From Atherix ibis (taxonomy: Eukaryota; Arthropoda; Insecta; Diptera; Athericidae): DNA of 64,000 nt. Each line of letters opens with the position of its first letter. Positions within the stretch are counted from its first letter, which is position 1. This document shows positions 45,097 to 55,399 of this stretch, in pieces. The notes beneath the pieces were generated by a model that was not told where the DNA came from, did not search any database, and saw nothing but the letters and a program-made list of their open reading frames with translations. The position numbers and the translations under genes were made by a program. The stretch lies in the NCBI GenBank assembly GCA_958298945.1, contig OY282606.1, positions 52,837,920-52,901,919 on the forward strand, read 5' to 3'.

Positions 45097-46570
45097 GCAC
45101 TTATTTAAAATTTATTAATAAAAACGAAAGCAAAACAATTTTAATCTAAGCCTATGTGATTGTAGTGTGCTAATCCTTTGTAGTCATCGAGCTTTTCTGT
45201 GTTAAATTTTCATTTAAAACTTAAGGCAATTAATTGTCTGTTGAAATTGCAATTCGCCTCCCCAATTATCAAAACATTGAAGTTTAAAGGGATAATCTCG
45301 CAAGTTTTGGAAGACAACCAAGTCGCGTTTTAACGTTCGTATCCTTAACACTGACCTGGCTAATCAATTAATGAGAGAGACTTTAAAATAGCCGTCCCAT
45401 AATTTTGGGCAAGCCAACTAATCAGAATTCTTTTTCAGTAACTAACCTCATCCTTTATGACATTCCTTTGGTGTTCAACTGACTATCTCCCTTCATTGTG
45501 GAAGTCCTAGACCAAACTATTTCTTTCTCAATCTCTCCTATTAACTTTCTAAAACAATCTCATAAGCTCCACAAACTTTACCAAATTCTAATTGCTGCCT
45601 CCAATTATTAACGTTCGACCAGTTTCACTCGGGCATCTTGCAATACCAACCTACACGAAACATGGAGTCGCCATAGGTAACTGGCTTTTGTTTTAGAAAC
45701 AAACAACAAAAGTCATTTTCACATGAAAACTAAGTAATACAAACGATTTCCGGGAGACTTCAGTAGTCCACAAAGAATAAATTTGGTTTTACAGGAAAAA
45801 CCTGTAGTATATAAAAAAAGGCAAAGTTCCCTTTTAGATACCGTTGTTGATTTCATGTCTAAGATAGTAAAAAAGTACCTTCGATAACAATAATTTATGT
45901 GCAATGTCATAAAAGTGTTCTATCATTAGCACAAAACTATTTTAGATAATTTTTTTGAAAATGTCAAGAATATCTTTTTGTGTTTAAATGATATTTTGGT
46001 CAGTTTTATTTCCTATTTTTGGACGGAAAGAAAATGTTCCTGATTAAAAAAGTTAATTCAGGCAAGGAGGGAATATTTATAATGATACCATTTTCTAGAT
46101 TACCATGAGGATAATCAAGAAGAAACAATTTTGAATTCCAGAAGCAAACAGCAATGATTCGATTTTTAATTAGATGGGAGTGGGCGCAAATTGCTTCCTT
46201 CAGTTTTCCCATAAAATATAATGTTTTGATGGTTATTTTTTCTTTATACACTAATTAATTAAATTTTTTTTTATGTTCATTATAAATTAAGCATGGTGGT
46301 AGTTATCACTTTACTCGTATAAAAAAAAAAGAAATTGATAAGAAGGAACAATGGCATAGTAGACTATAGAGTATACGGTATTCTGGATTTAGTATTCGAA
46401 TAACTTTTGTATTTTATATAATTTCAATTAATACTAACAAGAACTGCCCCCTATATTCTTTTGTGCCGATAGATAAAACAATTTAATTCAATAATTAAAT
46501 AATTATTTTTAATGGAAAATAATTGTAGCTGATTTGTAAGGCAGTTTTAAATGAATATTTGTTGGGTCTA
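45097..46570. other. Unassigned sequence, no gene seen
   Basis: About 1.5 kb, moderately AT-rich. Open frames here (for example one of 81 residues on the minus strand at 46251-46006) match nothing I know. A GC-richer part at 45.2-45.7 kb could be old transposon sequence, but no protein motif supports it. Confidence 0.4.
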
Positions 46571-46636
46571 TTTAAAGTAAATTATTACAATTCAATAAGA
46601 AATTAAGCTTATTGAATTGTAATAATTTACTTTAAA
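46571..46636. repeat. Perfect 29-bp hairpin
   Basis: Arms 46571-46599 and 46608-46636 are exact reverse complements (TTTAAAGTAAATTATTACAA at the outer end) with an 8-nt loop. The outer sequence TTTAAAGTAAA also occurs in the arms of the foldback at 44812-45001, hinting at a shared family. Confidence 0.85.
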
Positions 46637-47047
46637 TCTTCTAGTCATTGAACATTTATTTAAATTTACCATATACACAATATATTAAAGCCTTATTTTG
46701 TTTGTCATGAGACTTGCATTTTTGTTGTTGACAAAACCGTTCAAGATTGCTCGATGATGTAAAGAACAAAATGTAGATCTATTTGAAATAATTACAATAG
46801 AATGCAAGAAAAATTGTTCCAAAAAAATTTTGAATGTTTAAGATATCACCTGTTCAAGGGTTTTTTTTTTTAAATTTTCAATTTAAACGAAAATTAAAAA
46901 AGTTAAATTTAAAAAGAGAAAAATGATATGACAAAAAAAAATGTTCGTATTCAAAAGATCTATTCAATTATATATCATTTAAGAAGATAGGTTCTATCGT
47001 TGCCAAGAAAAATTTCATGGATCCAATTGTGAAAGAGTTGAGAAGGC

Positions 47048-47123
47048 ACATCACTTGTATACAAAATTTAACATTTTTCTGAATGAAGTTTCAGAAACGT
47101 TAAAATTTTTATACAAGTGATGT
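47048..47123. repeat. 76-bp near-palindrome inside the Helitron
   Basis: Arms 47048-47072 and 47099-47123 (outer ACATCACTTGTAT) are reverse complements apart from a 1-nt difference; an inner TTTCTGA/TCAGAAA pair extends the stem, leaving almost no loop. It separates two Helitron coding fragments. Confidence 0.75.
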
Positions 47124-47456
47124 AAATTATCAATGGCAACCTCGCATACGCAATGTTGAAAGTATAATAGCGAGAGTTTAATCCTGCTCAACAAGAAAGA
47201 TTTTATTTGCGAATAATACTTATTTATGTAAAAGGAGCCAAATCATTTGAAGAAATTAGAACAGTGAATGGCGTCGTGTATTCAACATTTCAAAATTTTG
47301 AATTTTTAAAAATGGGGCAAATGTATCAGAGAAGCAATATCAATGCACAAGCCAGTTCAATTGAGCAATTCTTCGCTATTATTTGCGCATTTAGTTCACC
47401 ACCAAATGCACGAGAACTTTGGGATAGATACATTCGATTATCTAAAAAAATATCTT

Positions 47457-47472
47457 CAATTTTGCTCTACAT
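47457..47472 (+). repeat. Target-site duplication, left copy
   Basis: CAATTTTGCTCTACAT, identical to 49761-49776. The two copies bracket the I-clade element exactly. Confidence 0.92.
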
Positions 47473-49760
47473 TCCCAAGAAAAATCTCTCCCATTCTTCG
47501 GCTAACAACTTTAGACCAATTTCATTATTGCCTTGTACTTCCAAGATCCTGGAAAAGATGTTAGCTACAAGACTTAACCAGGTGCTTGCCAATAGACTCA
47601 ATCCCCAACAACATGTCTACAGGTCAGGCAGGGGAACTCTGAGTATACTACTTGAACTCCAACATTCAATCCATAATTGCTACAAACTTTGACATTGTGG
47701 TTTACTGTTGTCTTTCGACTTAGAAAAGGTGTATTACCGAATTTGCCCACACAAGGTACTCTAACAGCTGGCAGAGTGGGGAATAGACTCTGCAATATTG
47801 GCACTTCTACGTTCTCCTACCTAACTGGTAGAACCTTCACGGTACTCGCCAACGGTCATTTTTCGTCAAAACGCGAAATGAAAAACGGCATCCCACAAGG
47901 ATTCCCTTTATCAACGATCCTATTCAATATGTATATTCACTCCCTTTGCCACCATCTATCATCGTTTAACCATTATATATGTTCTGACAATATTTTTATA
48001 CTTGTACTTGGTGCTGATCTTCAACATCAAACTAATAACGCCATCCGCAACATCAACACTTGGAGCAGCATTAACGGTGCGGTGATCTGTACATCAAACC
48101 GACCTTGTCTTCATGTTTCAGGAAAAAAAAATTGTAGTGTATCTGATTCGTCACTGAGCCCCTTCCCTCCTCATCTAAAAGATTCCATGAAAATTCTGGG
48201 TATCTCAATTGCCCGTGGAGGAAAATGAAATATTCAGATTAAAAATGTTGTTGACAAAATTAACACCATTCTCCGAAGGTAAGACAAAGTCAGGCAATTA
48301 GAGTAACCGACGCCTTTTTAGATGGAACCTTACTCTACTTTCTCACTATATGTGTCAGTGTGCCAATTGCAGGAAAAAAGCTAGTCGAGGCAGCGGTAAA
48401 CAGTTGCATTAGACTAGCCAGTGGAGCACATCGGACATCTCCGGTGGAATCCATACTGATAGAAAATCGTTGAAAAGCTATCTATTTTTATCTTCAAAAA
48501 GCTCGCCTAAATTTAGTTTACAAAAACCTATGCCTTCCAAATTACCCACTCCACACTTTAATCAAAAACATTATCATCTTCCCCAGTTTAAAAAGGAATT
48601 CATCATCACTATCCTTATTAATATCCCACCTTGAAAGTAATTCATTCACCCTCCCCCTCGTTTTCCAAACTTCCCTTTCACACTCAGATTGGAAACCGTG
48701 GTTGGGAGCAAAGTTGAAAGTGTTTGCTTCTCTTGACAGGTTTAAGGAGGCTAGTACTGATCCATCCACATATAGGAAACTTTTCCTTGAACAATTGGAC
48801 GGATTAAAAGATCATTGACTGTTGTCCACTGATGCCGCCGCTGACACGGATACTCCATGTTTTTCGGCCGTCGAACTTTTTGGTTTCAGCACCTGCGCAC
48901 TATATTGTGGAATCTTCCCTTATTGGGTCGCTCCATATTACGGGGAGGTGTGGGCCATCAAAACGGCAATTGAAATTGAGACCAATATTCCAAGCCAACA
49001 AAACGTCGTTATTTTCATCGACAGCCTTGCCGCCCATAAAGCCATTTGTGGCCCATCGAGTGACCCAGTACTTAGCGCAATTCGTCATAGCCTACTTAGC
49101 AATAGGAGTGTCGAGTTGAAATGGGTGCCGGGGCATGTGGGAATTGTGAGTAATGAAAGTGCTGACAAGTTGGCTGGAGAAAAACTCCGTCGACCAGTGA
49201 TCACAGTCATTCCCAATCTGCCTCGCCTACTAACAGAGTGGCAACTAACATCATTAGCCATCCACAGACACGATGACTGGACCAATAGCGACACATTTTC
49301 ATCGACTCATTGGAAAATAACCACCAATAAACCAGTCTATTCAAGATCAATACCAAAATTCTGGGCGCGGAAGCTCCTCAGAATCCGGATTGGACATACA
49401 GCTCTTATTCATAACCTCCTTTTTGGCAACACCAATCGTCCTTTATGCCAATCCTGTAGCATCCATCTACAGGAATTCCACATAACCAAGAATTACTTCG
49501 TGAGCAGGATTCCTCCCATTTTGGAGCTCCTGAACCCAACAACTCCATTGCCTAGTCCCCTAGTTAAACTTCTACAATATACTAATCTGCTTCAGAAAAT
49601 ATAACAAAATTCTTAATATTCTATACTGCTAATCACAGACCAGTTTCTCTCAGATGCTTTCCCACACGTACTACGAAATCGCCAAATGGCCCAACGGTCG
49701 TGGCGCTCTGAAGTGGCCCCTGGCACATGTCTAAGGAATCTTACAAAACAAACAAACAAA
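47473..49760 (+). mobile_element. 5'-truncated I-clade non-LTR retrotransposon
   Basis: 2288 bp with broken frames. The reverse transcriptase begins part-way through (ANNFRPISLLPCTSKILEK), then TVLANGHFSSKREMKNGIPQGFPLSTILFN; the catalytic YxDD box is decayed. The thumb follows (LASGAHRTSPVESILIE), and then an RNase H domain in the 48822-49604 frame: STDAAA, YYGEVWAIKTA, VIFIDSLAAHKAI and VPGHVGIVSNESADKLAG, which keep all four acidic catalytic positions. Encoded RNase H points to the I superfamily. The 3' end is an (AAAC)n tail at 49743-49760. It is flanked by a perfect 16-bp target-site duplication and sits inside the Helitron. Its GC content is above that of the host DNA. Confidence 0.85.
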
Positions 49761-49776
49761 CAATTTTGCTCTACAT
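49761..49776 (+). repeat. Target-site duplication, right copy
   Basis: CAATTTTGCTCTACAT follows the AAAC tail directly and continues into Helitron coding sequence (ALHDISNVL). Confidence 0.92.
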
Positions 49777-51296
49777 GATATTTCTAATGTTTTGAGTCAC
49801 CACAGTCTTCAATGTTCTTAATTTAACTTGCCAGAACATGTATGTCAAGCAATTGACCTGTTATCATTCAATCATGAAGAAAAAAGAAGAGAAACTGAAA
49901 GACTCATTCCAATATTGAATATTCAACCACGAAAGGTTTTTGATAAAATAATAGCAGCAGTTTATGATGAGAACATATCAACGAGATGTTTTTATCTCGA
50001 TGGTCCAGGAAGATTGGGAAAACCTATCTGTACGGAGTGTTCATGGCTTTATTAGACGAAATCAAGATACAATTTTTCCATGTGCAACTGCAGGAATTGC
50101 TGCAACTCTGATGACAGGTTGACTAAATTGTCAACTTAAATTTAGTGGATTTAAATTGTCGGTTCCTTTGCTTGAAAGTTAAACATCGAATCTTAAACCA
50201 TCGTCTGATTCAAAACTAATTGTTATTGATGAAGTAATAATGTTACCTAAACATGGAGTAAGATGTATTGATCTTTTTTTACGTGATGCTTTTAATAATG
50301 ATCCAGCAAAATTTGAAAACAATGTAATTTTGATTGGTGATGATTTTCATCAATGTCTCCCAGTTGTCCCAAGAGCGTCGTCAACAGAAATTGTTGAAAC
50401 TTGCATTAAATCTTCAGCATTGTGGTAACTATCTTTAATCAAAAACATGCAAAGTGAAGACGAAAACGAATTTAATAATTAGTTAGTGAAAATCGGATCT
50501 GGAAATTGTGAACTAATCGATAATCTTTCAATTGATACAGTTGAGATTAAATAAGATATGATTGTCTCTGAAGATACTGATATAGTGTCGATAATTTTTT
50601 GAAATCATCTACAATAAAAAGAGAGTTATTTTGTACTCAGAAAACATTGATGCTTTAAATTTAAATAACGAGATTTTTAATCGAATGTATGGCAGAAAAT
50701 TCACATAAAATAGCAATAATTCTGTAATGATAGATGATTCAAATGATCAAATTAGCGCCATCTTGATTGCCTCCTCACACTCTCTAAATAGAAGTTCGAA
50801 TGATTGTAATGGTAATTCGAAAATTTAATCTAAAAAAAGGGTTAGATTAATTATAATTTCATATCACAAAAATTTCATTCACGCAAAAATCATGAATGAA
50901 TCACACTAAAAATCAAATCGTAATGATTGCGAGTATTGATTTGAAGTCAGCGATTCTAATTTGCCTTTCATTTTGAAGCGTAGAAAATTTTCATTAATTC
51001 CTGCATTCGCTATGACAATAAACAAGTCACAGGGCCAAACTTTTGATTATGTTGACATAATTCTAAATGAAACAGTTTTCTCACATGGCCAATATTATGT
51101 TGCATTGTCAAGGCTAAAAAACAAGAACAATGTAAAATTGCAAATTACAAAAAATATGAGCAAGGTAACATTTTGGAGAATGATTCAAGAATTTTCATAA
51201 AAAATGTGATTTTCTATGAAGTTTTAGAATAAAACATTTTTATAAATTAAGAAAAACTAGAAATTGCCGTTGCTAAGCGTCTAAAAATTGTGTAAA

Positions 51297-51503
51297 CGAG
51301 GTCTGTTCAAAAAGTACACATATCGCGAATTTTGAATTTCCGCGGATTACGTATATTCGATTTTCGATTTTTTGTGGCGTTATGTTGGTACTCATGTCTC
51401 TCACTTATGCCGACAAGTTCGGCCATTTGGAATGTACAATTAATTTTTGACAATTGCCTTGCTTGCACGTGTTTTGGCTCGTATTCTTTTTGAACAGACC
51501 TCG
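51297..51503. mobile_element. Mariner-derived MITE in the Helitron 3' region
   Basis: Terminal inverted repeats CGAGGTCTGTTCAAAAAG (51297-51314) and its complement (51486-51503), about 207 bp, with TA dinucleotides close to both ends. Such ends belong to a mariner group. The interior has no transposase. It lies between the helicase end and the Helitron terminus. Confidence 0.75.
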
Positions 51504-51612
51504 TACATTTTAAATTTAAATTAATAAACTTTGGTACATAAACCAACTTTAGAACGGCAACTAAATTGTTAGCGTGTGGAGCGAAACGGAGCGAAGCGAG
51601 TGTAATTTCTAG

Positions 51613-52089
51613 TACTTATATATTTAACTTTTTTGACTTTAAGCTTCAACTTGAAGCACACAACTTTCAACAACAAATGCTAAGGGATATCCCAACATAT
51701 GCTGGCTGGGAAGTAATCCTAGCAAGTGTAGGAAAATATTCACCAATCTTTATGATTAGATTCGGGTCAAACATGCAAGTATAATAAAAATAAAAGAAAA
51801 AAAAGACAAGAAAATAGTAAAATTCATAGAACGTTAAACAAAAGACCCCTAAACATGTAAGAAAAAACAAACTACAGCTTAGGGACCGAAAACAAAATTT
51901 TTTTCAAAGAGTTTTTAGTAGTAGTAAGGTCGAATTCCTTGCTTATATATAACCCATAGTTAGACGTAGAAGAATTAACGTGTAGAAGAGGCAATCTTCT
52001 TAAGTTATAATTCAGCCGTCTAAACGAAACCCTACTTGTATGTTAAGTGCCTGACAGTCAATTTTCGAGTTTGAAAGTTGGTGAATAAA
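51613..52089. other. Unassigned sequence between elements
   Basis: About 480 bp after the Helitron end. No gene or repeat recognised. Confidence 0.35.
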
Positions 52090-52600
52090 AACTAAACCAT
52101 CAACGTTGCGTTTTTTCTCCAGTGTAGGCATTTGAAGCAAATTGAGTCGATCTGTGTAAGAAGGAAGTCTAAGATAATCAAGTTAATGAAAATCTTCCAA
52201 TGCAAACGTAACAAAGCAACAATGTTGTTAATGTGGGGAATAAATTCAAGTTTATTATCCAATAAAATTTCAAGGTCAGTAGCAGTTTGTGCACGTAAAT
52301 TGTAGACCCCGAAAAGTTGTAAGAAAAAGTGCGAGGATTGATGCATCTGGAAAATGTCATCATTTCACATTTATCCAAATTCAACACAAGGCCATTGGAA
52401 GCGTACCAATTATTAAATAAGTTTAAATCATCCTGATTGAGGGTTGCATCACTGATAATTTTAATTTTTGAAAAAAGTTTCATATCATCCGCAAATATTA
52501 AAATTCTGGAGTTCTAAATTACTTTAACAATGTCATCAATGACAAGAATGAAAAGTAATGGGCCAAGATTGCTACCCTGCGGAACACCAGTAAGTGCTTC
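52090..52600 (-). mobile_element. Jockey-like reverse transcriptase fragment
   Basis: On the minus strand: EALTGVPQGSNLGPLLFIL, then after a stop RILIFADDMKLFSKI (the xADD catalytic box), LNQDDLNLFNNWYASNGLVL and LNLDKCEMMTFSR. These are RT motifs B, C and D of Jockey/CR1-group elements. Frames shift near 52300. Both ends of the element are missing. Confidence 0.7.
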
Positions 52601-52949
52601 AAAATCTCTTAATAAACACGTGCGAAAAGATACGTTATAGGTCCTATCAGATAACTAAGAACTATACAAATCAAGAAAAATTGGAGGAAATCCCATATAG
52701 TTGCTCATGTTTTGTTTTTGATTTAAAAATGCTACAAATAAATACAAGGTACGATATTGCTATGATGGATACTTATGAGCGAGTAAAATATTCAATTTTT
52801 TATATATTTTAATATATAAAAAATTGGGTTGGGACCCAAGTAGCAAAATAATTTAACTCTTTCGAAGCTATAATCTCCTTTCTGTATGCGACTAGTGCTA
52901 ATTGATCTTGTTTTCGGCGCGAACGCAGCCACCATGTACTAATTTTTAC
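52601..52949. other. Unassigned sequence between elements
   Basis: About 350 bp, no gene or repeat recognised. Confidence 0.35.
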
Positions 52950-53160
52950 CTCTATAACATATATGTTATACTTAATGATCTTATGCTTAATGAAAGAGAA
53001 CGCTTGAAAGTGGGTCTCCGCAGGAACCCATTGCAGATGTCAAATGGCTCTGAAAGTGATTTGGCTGCTTTTACTCTTCCTTTCATAGTAGTCATCATGG
53101 TCAGTCTAGTTAGTCTAATCAATTTATCTGGGATGGCGAAGTCACATTCTCGACTACCTC
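52950..53160 (-). mobile_element. Short reverse transcriptase fragment, RTE-like
   Basis: Minus-strand residues AIPDKLIRLTRLTM, SEPFDICNG and, after a frameshift, CGDPLSSVLFH match the palm of RTs with the GLRQGDPLSP-type motif B. The relic is about 70 residues long; family assignment is approximate. The plus-strand open frame over it is a shadow. Confidence 0.5.
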
Positions 53161-53233
53161 AGAGATAAAATCTGATCTGTTGCTGATTTCTCTGAAGTGG
53201 AAGCATCTCTGGTATAGACCAATAATTTTTGGG

Positions 53234-53285
53234 GTGAATGGGGCTATCCCCCATACCTTTATTGTTGGGGGATAGCCCCATTCAC
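53234..53285. repeat. Perfect 20-bp GC-rich hairpin with duplicated loop
   Basis: Arms 53234-53253 and 53266-53285 (GTGAATGGGGCTATCCCCCA and complement) with a 12-nt loop, followed shortly by a T run. The loop region ATACCTTTATTGTTG (53253-53267) occurs again at 53308-53322. Confidence 0.9.
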
Positions 53286-53322
53286 GGGGCTTTTTTTATT
53301 AAACGTAATACCTTTATTGTTG

Positions 53323-54249
53323 CTACACTCTGTGATATAATCTTTTTTTTTTGAGTATGGGATTCGTTTTCCCATACTGGAACCATTAATTAATAAACTG
53401 TGTCGTCTCCGTACTTAAATAGTTCGCTGGCGATCCCGTCACCTTTGGGGTTTTCCGTCTTTTTAAATTTGTTGATCGTATTAAATGACCTATTACTGTG
53501 GTCCTAATATTTGAATTTTTCATTGAACTCCTCTTACAATCGATAACGATTCGACCCTGCATGAGTGATACCATTTTTTATTTTAACTTAAGGATTAACT
53601 GACTATACACCAGCTCTTGTGTTTATAGTGATTTTATTTTCGATTGATTGCTCTTACGATATGTTGGAGGTACCTTAAGATTATTTTGAATCCAAGGTGC
53701 TAGTATTTTCTTTTGTTTCAATATTCGTTTCTTATAACAGAAGCGTTTCTTTTATTCTCCAGCTCAATACGCTATTTTTTTAATGAAAATGTTTGAATAT
53801 TCATACAAAATTTAGTGTATAATTCCAATTTAATTTAGAAAAAATTGTGTTTTATTAGAAAAAATGAAAACTATGTTCAAAATAATTAATTTATTTTTGT
53901 TTTATATTTTTAGTCAACTATAAATACCATAAACTCACATTATAATTTGAAAAACAAAACTGTCCAAAAGCATTCAACTATAATAGATAGTATGGGAAAG
54001 AAAGTTTTTAGAAAAAATTTTTGGTAGAAGATAATTTGAAGAATTAGAAAGAATACGTGCCTAAATTTCTATTTGAAATTTAAAAATGAGAACTATTTGC
54101 CCGCGCTCATAAATTTCCAATTTGAATTATTGTAATTTACATATTTTTCTAAAATAACTATCCGATCGTAAAATTGTTATTTCTTATCTTAAGCCATTTA
54201 AAAAGAAAATACAATAATATACAGGGTGTAATGTTATGGTTGTAGAAGA
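53323..54249. other. Unassigned sequence between elements
   Basis: About 930 bp. A small stem (AGTATGGGA/TCCCATACT) lies near 53355-53380. Otherwise A/T-rich with no gene recognised. Confidence 0.35.
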
Positions 54250-54372
54250 AAGAAAAGAAATGTGAGTTTTTTAAGCATTGGAAAGTTTAAAAAACCCACA
54301 TTTCTTTCTCATTTGTAAATATGATAATAAATCGTTCAGAACGCTATTAGTAGGTGTTCTGAACAATTTATT
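54250..54372. repeat. Two adjacent hairpins
   Basis: Hairpin 1: 54250-54273 with 54286-54309 (AAGAAATGTG..GTTTTTTAA and its complement). Hairpin 2: about 54326-54342 with 54355-54372 (CGTTCAGAAC and GTTCTGAAC core). Each has a loop of about 12 nt. Together they look like a remnant of a foldback element. Confidence 0.65.
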
Positions 54373-54609
54373 TATATTTTTAAATATTTCTAATTTTTAT
54401 AAATTTTTTTTTTTGGAATATTTAGAAGCATATAATTTGACAATTCCTGTATAGTTTTCCTCAGTAAAAATTGAAATTTATGGTTAAAAAAAATTACAAT
54501 TAATAAGAAAATTTCAAATATATTTTATAGTGTCTTAAGAAAATAGTAATTAATTTGTTCTTTTGTAATTTAATTTTATTTATTACATTTAAAATTAGAG
54601 GGACATTTT

Positions 54610-54847
54610 GAAAATTAGAGAAGTGTCTTTCACTTATGCCGACAAGTTTGGCCATTTTGAATGTTCAGTTGATTTTTGACAGCTGCTTTTCTAGCACGTG
54701 TTTTGGCTCGTCTTCAAATTTTTGAATGTTCAGTTAAATTACTCAAAAAATGAGTATCAACATAACGCCACAAAAAAAATCGAAAATCGAATATAAGTAA
54801 CCCGCGGAAATTCAAAATTCGTGATACTTTTTGAACAGACCTCGTAT
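54610..54847. mobile_element. Rearranged mariner-derived fragment
   Basis: The left half (CACTTATGCCGACAAG.. to GTGTTTTGGCTCGTCTT) matches the right half of the MITE at 51297-51503. The right half (ATAACGCCACAAAAA to the terminal repeat CTTTTTGAACAGACCTCG, 54827-54844) is the reverse complement of that MITE's left half. One half is therefore inverted relative to the other. Confidence 0.7.
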
Positions 54848-55059
54848 ATTCATCAACGAAATCATCACTTACCAATGTAATTGCTTTCACAATGTCTTAC
54901 TGATTTAACAGATTTTTTGAAATCTATTAGTTCTTTAATCTAATTGTCTACAACAAAAATTCTACACCAAATATACACGTTGTTCAATTTATTATAGGTA
55001 GAAGTAAATATGGTGACATAAAATTACGTGTACATATTAGGTAAATATGACGAAAAGGC

Positions 55060-55372
55060 TTATTCAGTAATTCTCTAATCGAGGCCATTGTCTCTCTTAG
55101 TCTTCTTGGGAGGGTAATAGAGGAGAGTTCTCTTATATATGGATTATTATGATAGAATAAACGCGTGTGAAATATTTGGTAGCAGAAAATGCATAAATCC
55201 TGAACAAAGAGAACATTAAGATCACGATGTATTACATTGCTACGAACATAAAAGGGTGCATCAATAATTTTACGGAGGATCTTGGATTGTAAAGCCTGGA
55301 TGCGATAGGAATTGGAACGTTTCCTTGAACCACAAATTTCAATTCCATATGTCCCAACTAGGTTTTATCATT
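55060..55372 (-). mobile_element. Jockey-type retrotransposon C-terminal fragment
   Basis: Minus-strand translation gives LVGTYGIEICGSRKRSNSYR, IQALQSKILRKIIDAPFYVR, NVIHRDLNVLFV and LPRRLRETMASIREL, the conserved C-terminal block that follows the RT of Jockey-clade elements. Its frame is open over about 95 residues. Nothing upstream of it in the same element remains. Confidence 0.75.
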
Positions 55373-55399
55373 ACTTTATATTTTCAGTATTTATTATTT

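Larger units (their letters stand above)
46960..51612 (+). mobile_element. Decayed Helitron, interrupted by a retrotransposon
   Basis: Fragments of the Helitron Rep/Pif1-helicase protein run left to right: NPAQQERFYLRIILIYVKGA, SFEEIRTVNGVVYSTF and AFSSPPNARELWDRYIRLS before the insertion, then ALHDISNVL, FYLDGPG.LGK (Walker A, broken), VIDEVIMLPK, LIGDDFHQCLPVVPRA, CIKSSALW and [25 protein letters not shown] (motifs V-VI). Stops and frameshifts are frequent, so it is inactive. The 3' end fits Helitrons: a GC-rich GGAGCGAAGCGAG block, then CTAG at 51609-51612 followed by T. I do not see a clean terminal palindrome, and the 5' TC end was not found; the left limit is the first helicase-like residues. 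Confidence 0.8.

Noticed and set aside
52902..53168. 88-residue plus-strand frame with a hydrophobic stretch
   Set aside because: The minus strand here reads as an RT fragment (LTRLTM, GDPLSSVLF), which explains the sequence better.
53234..53298. Bacterial-type intrinsic terminator (GC hairpin then T run)
   Set aside because: The surroundings are intron-bearing insect DNA and transposons; no bacterial gene is near. Treated as a hairpin repeat.
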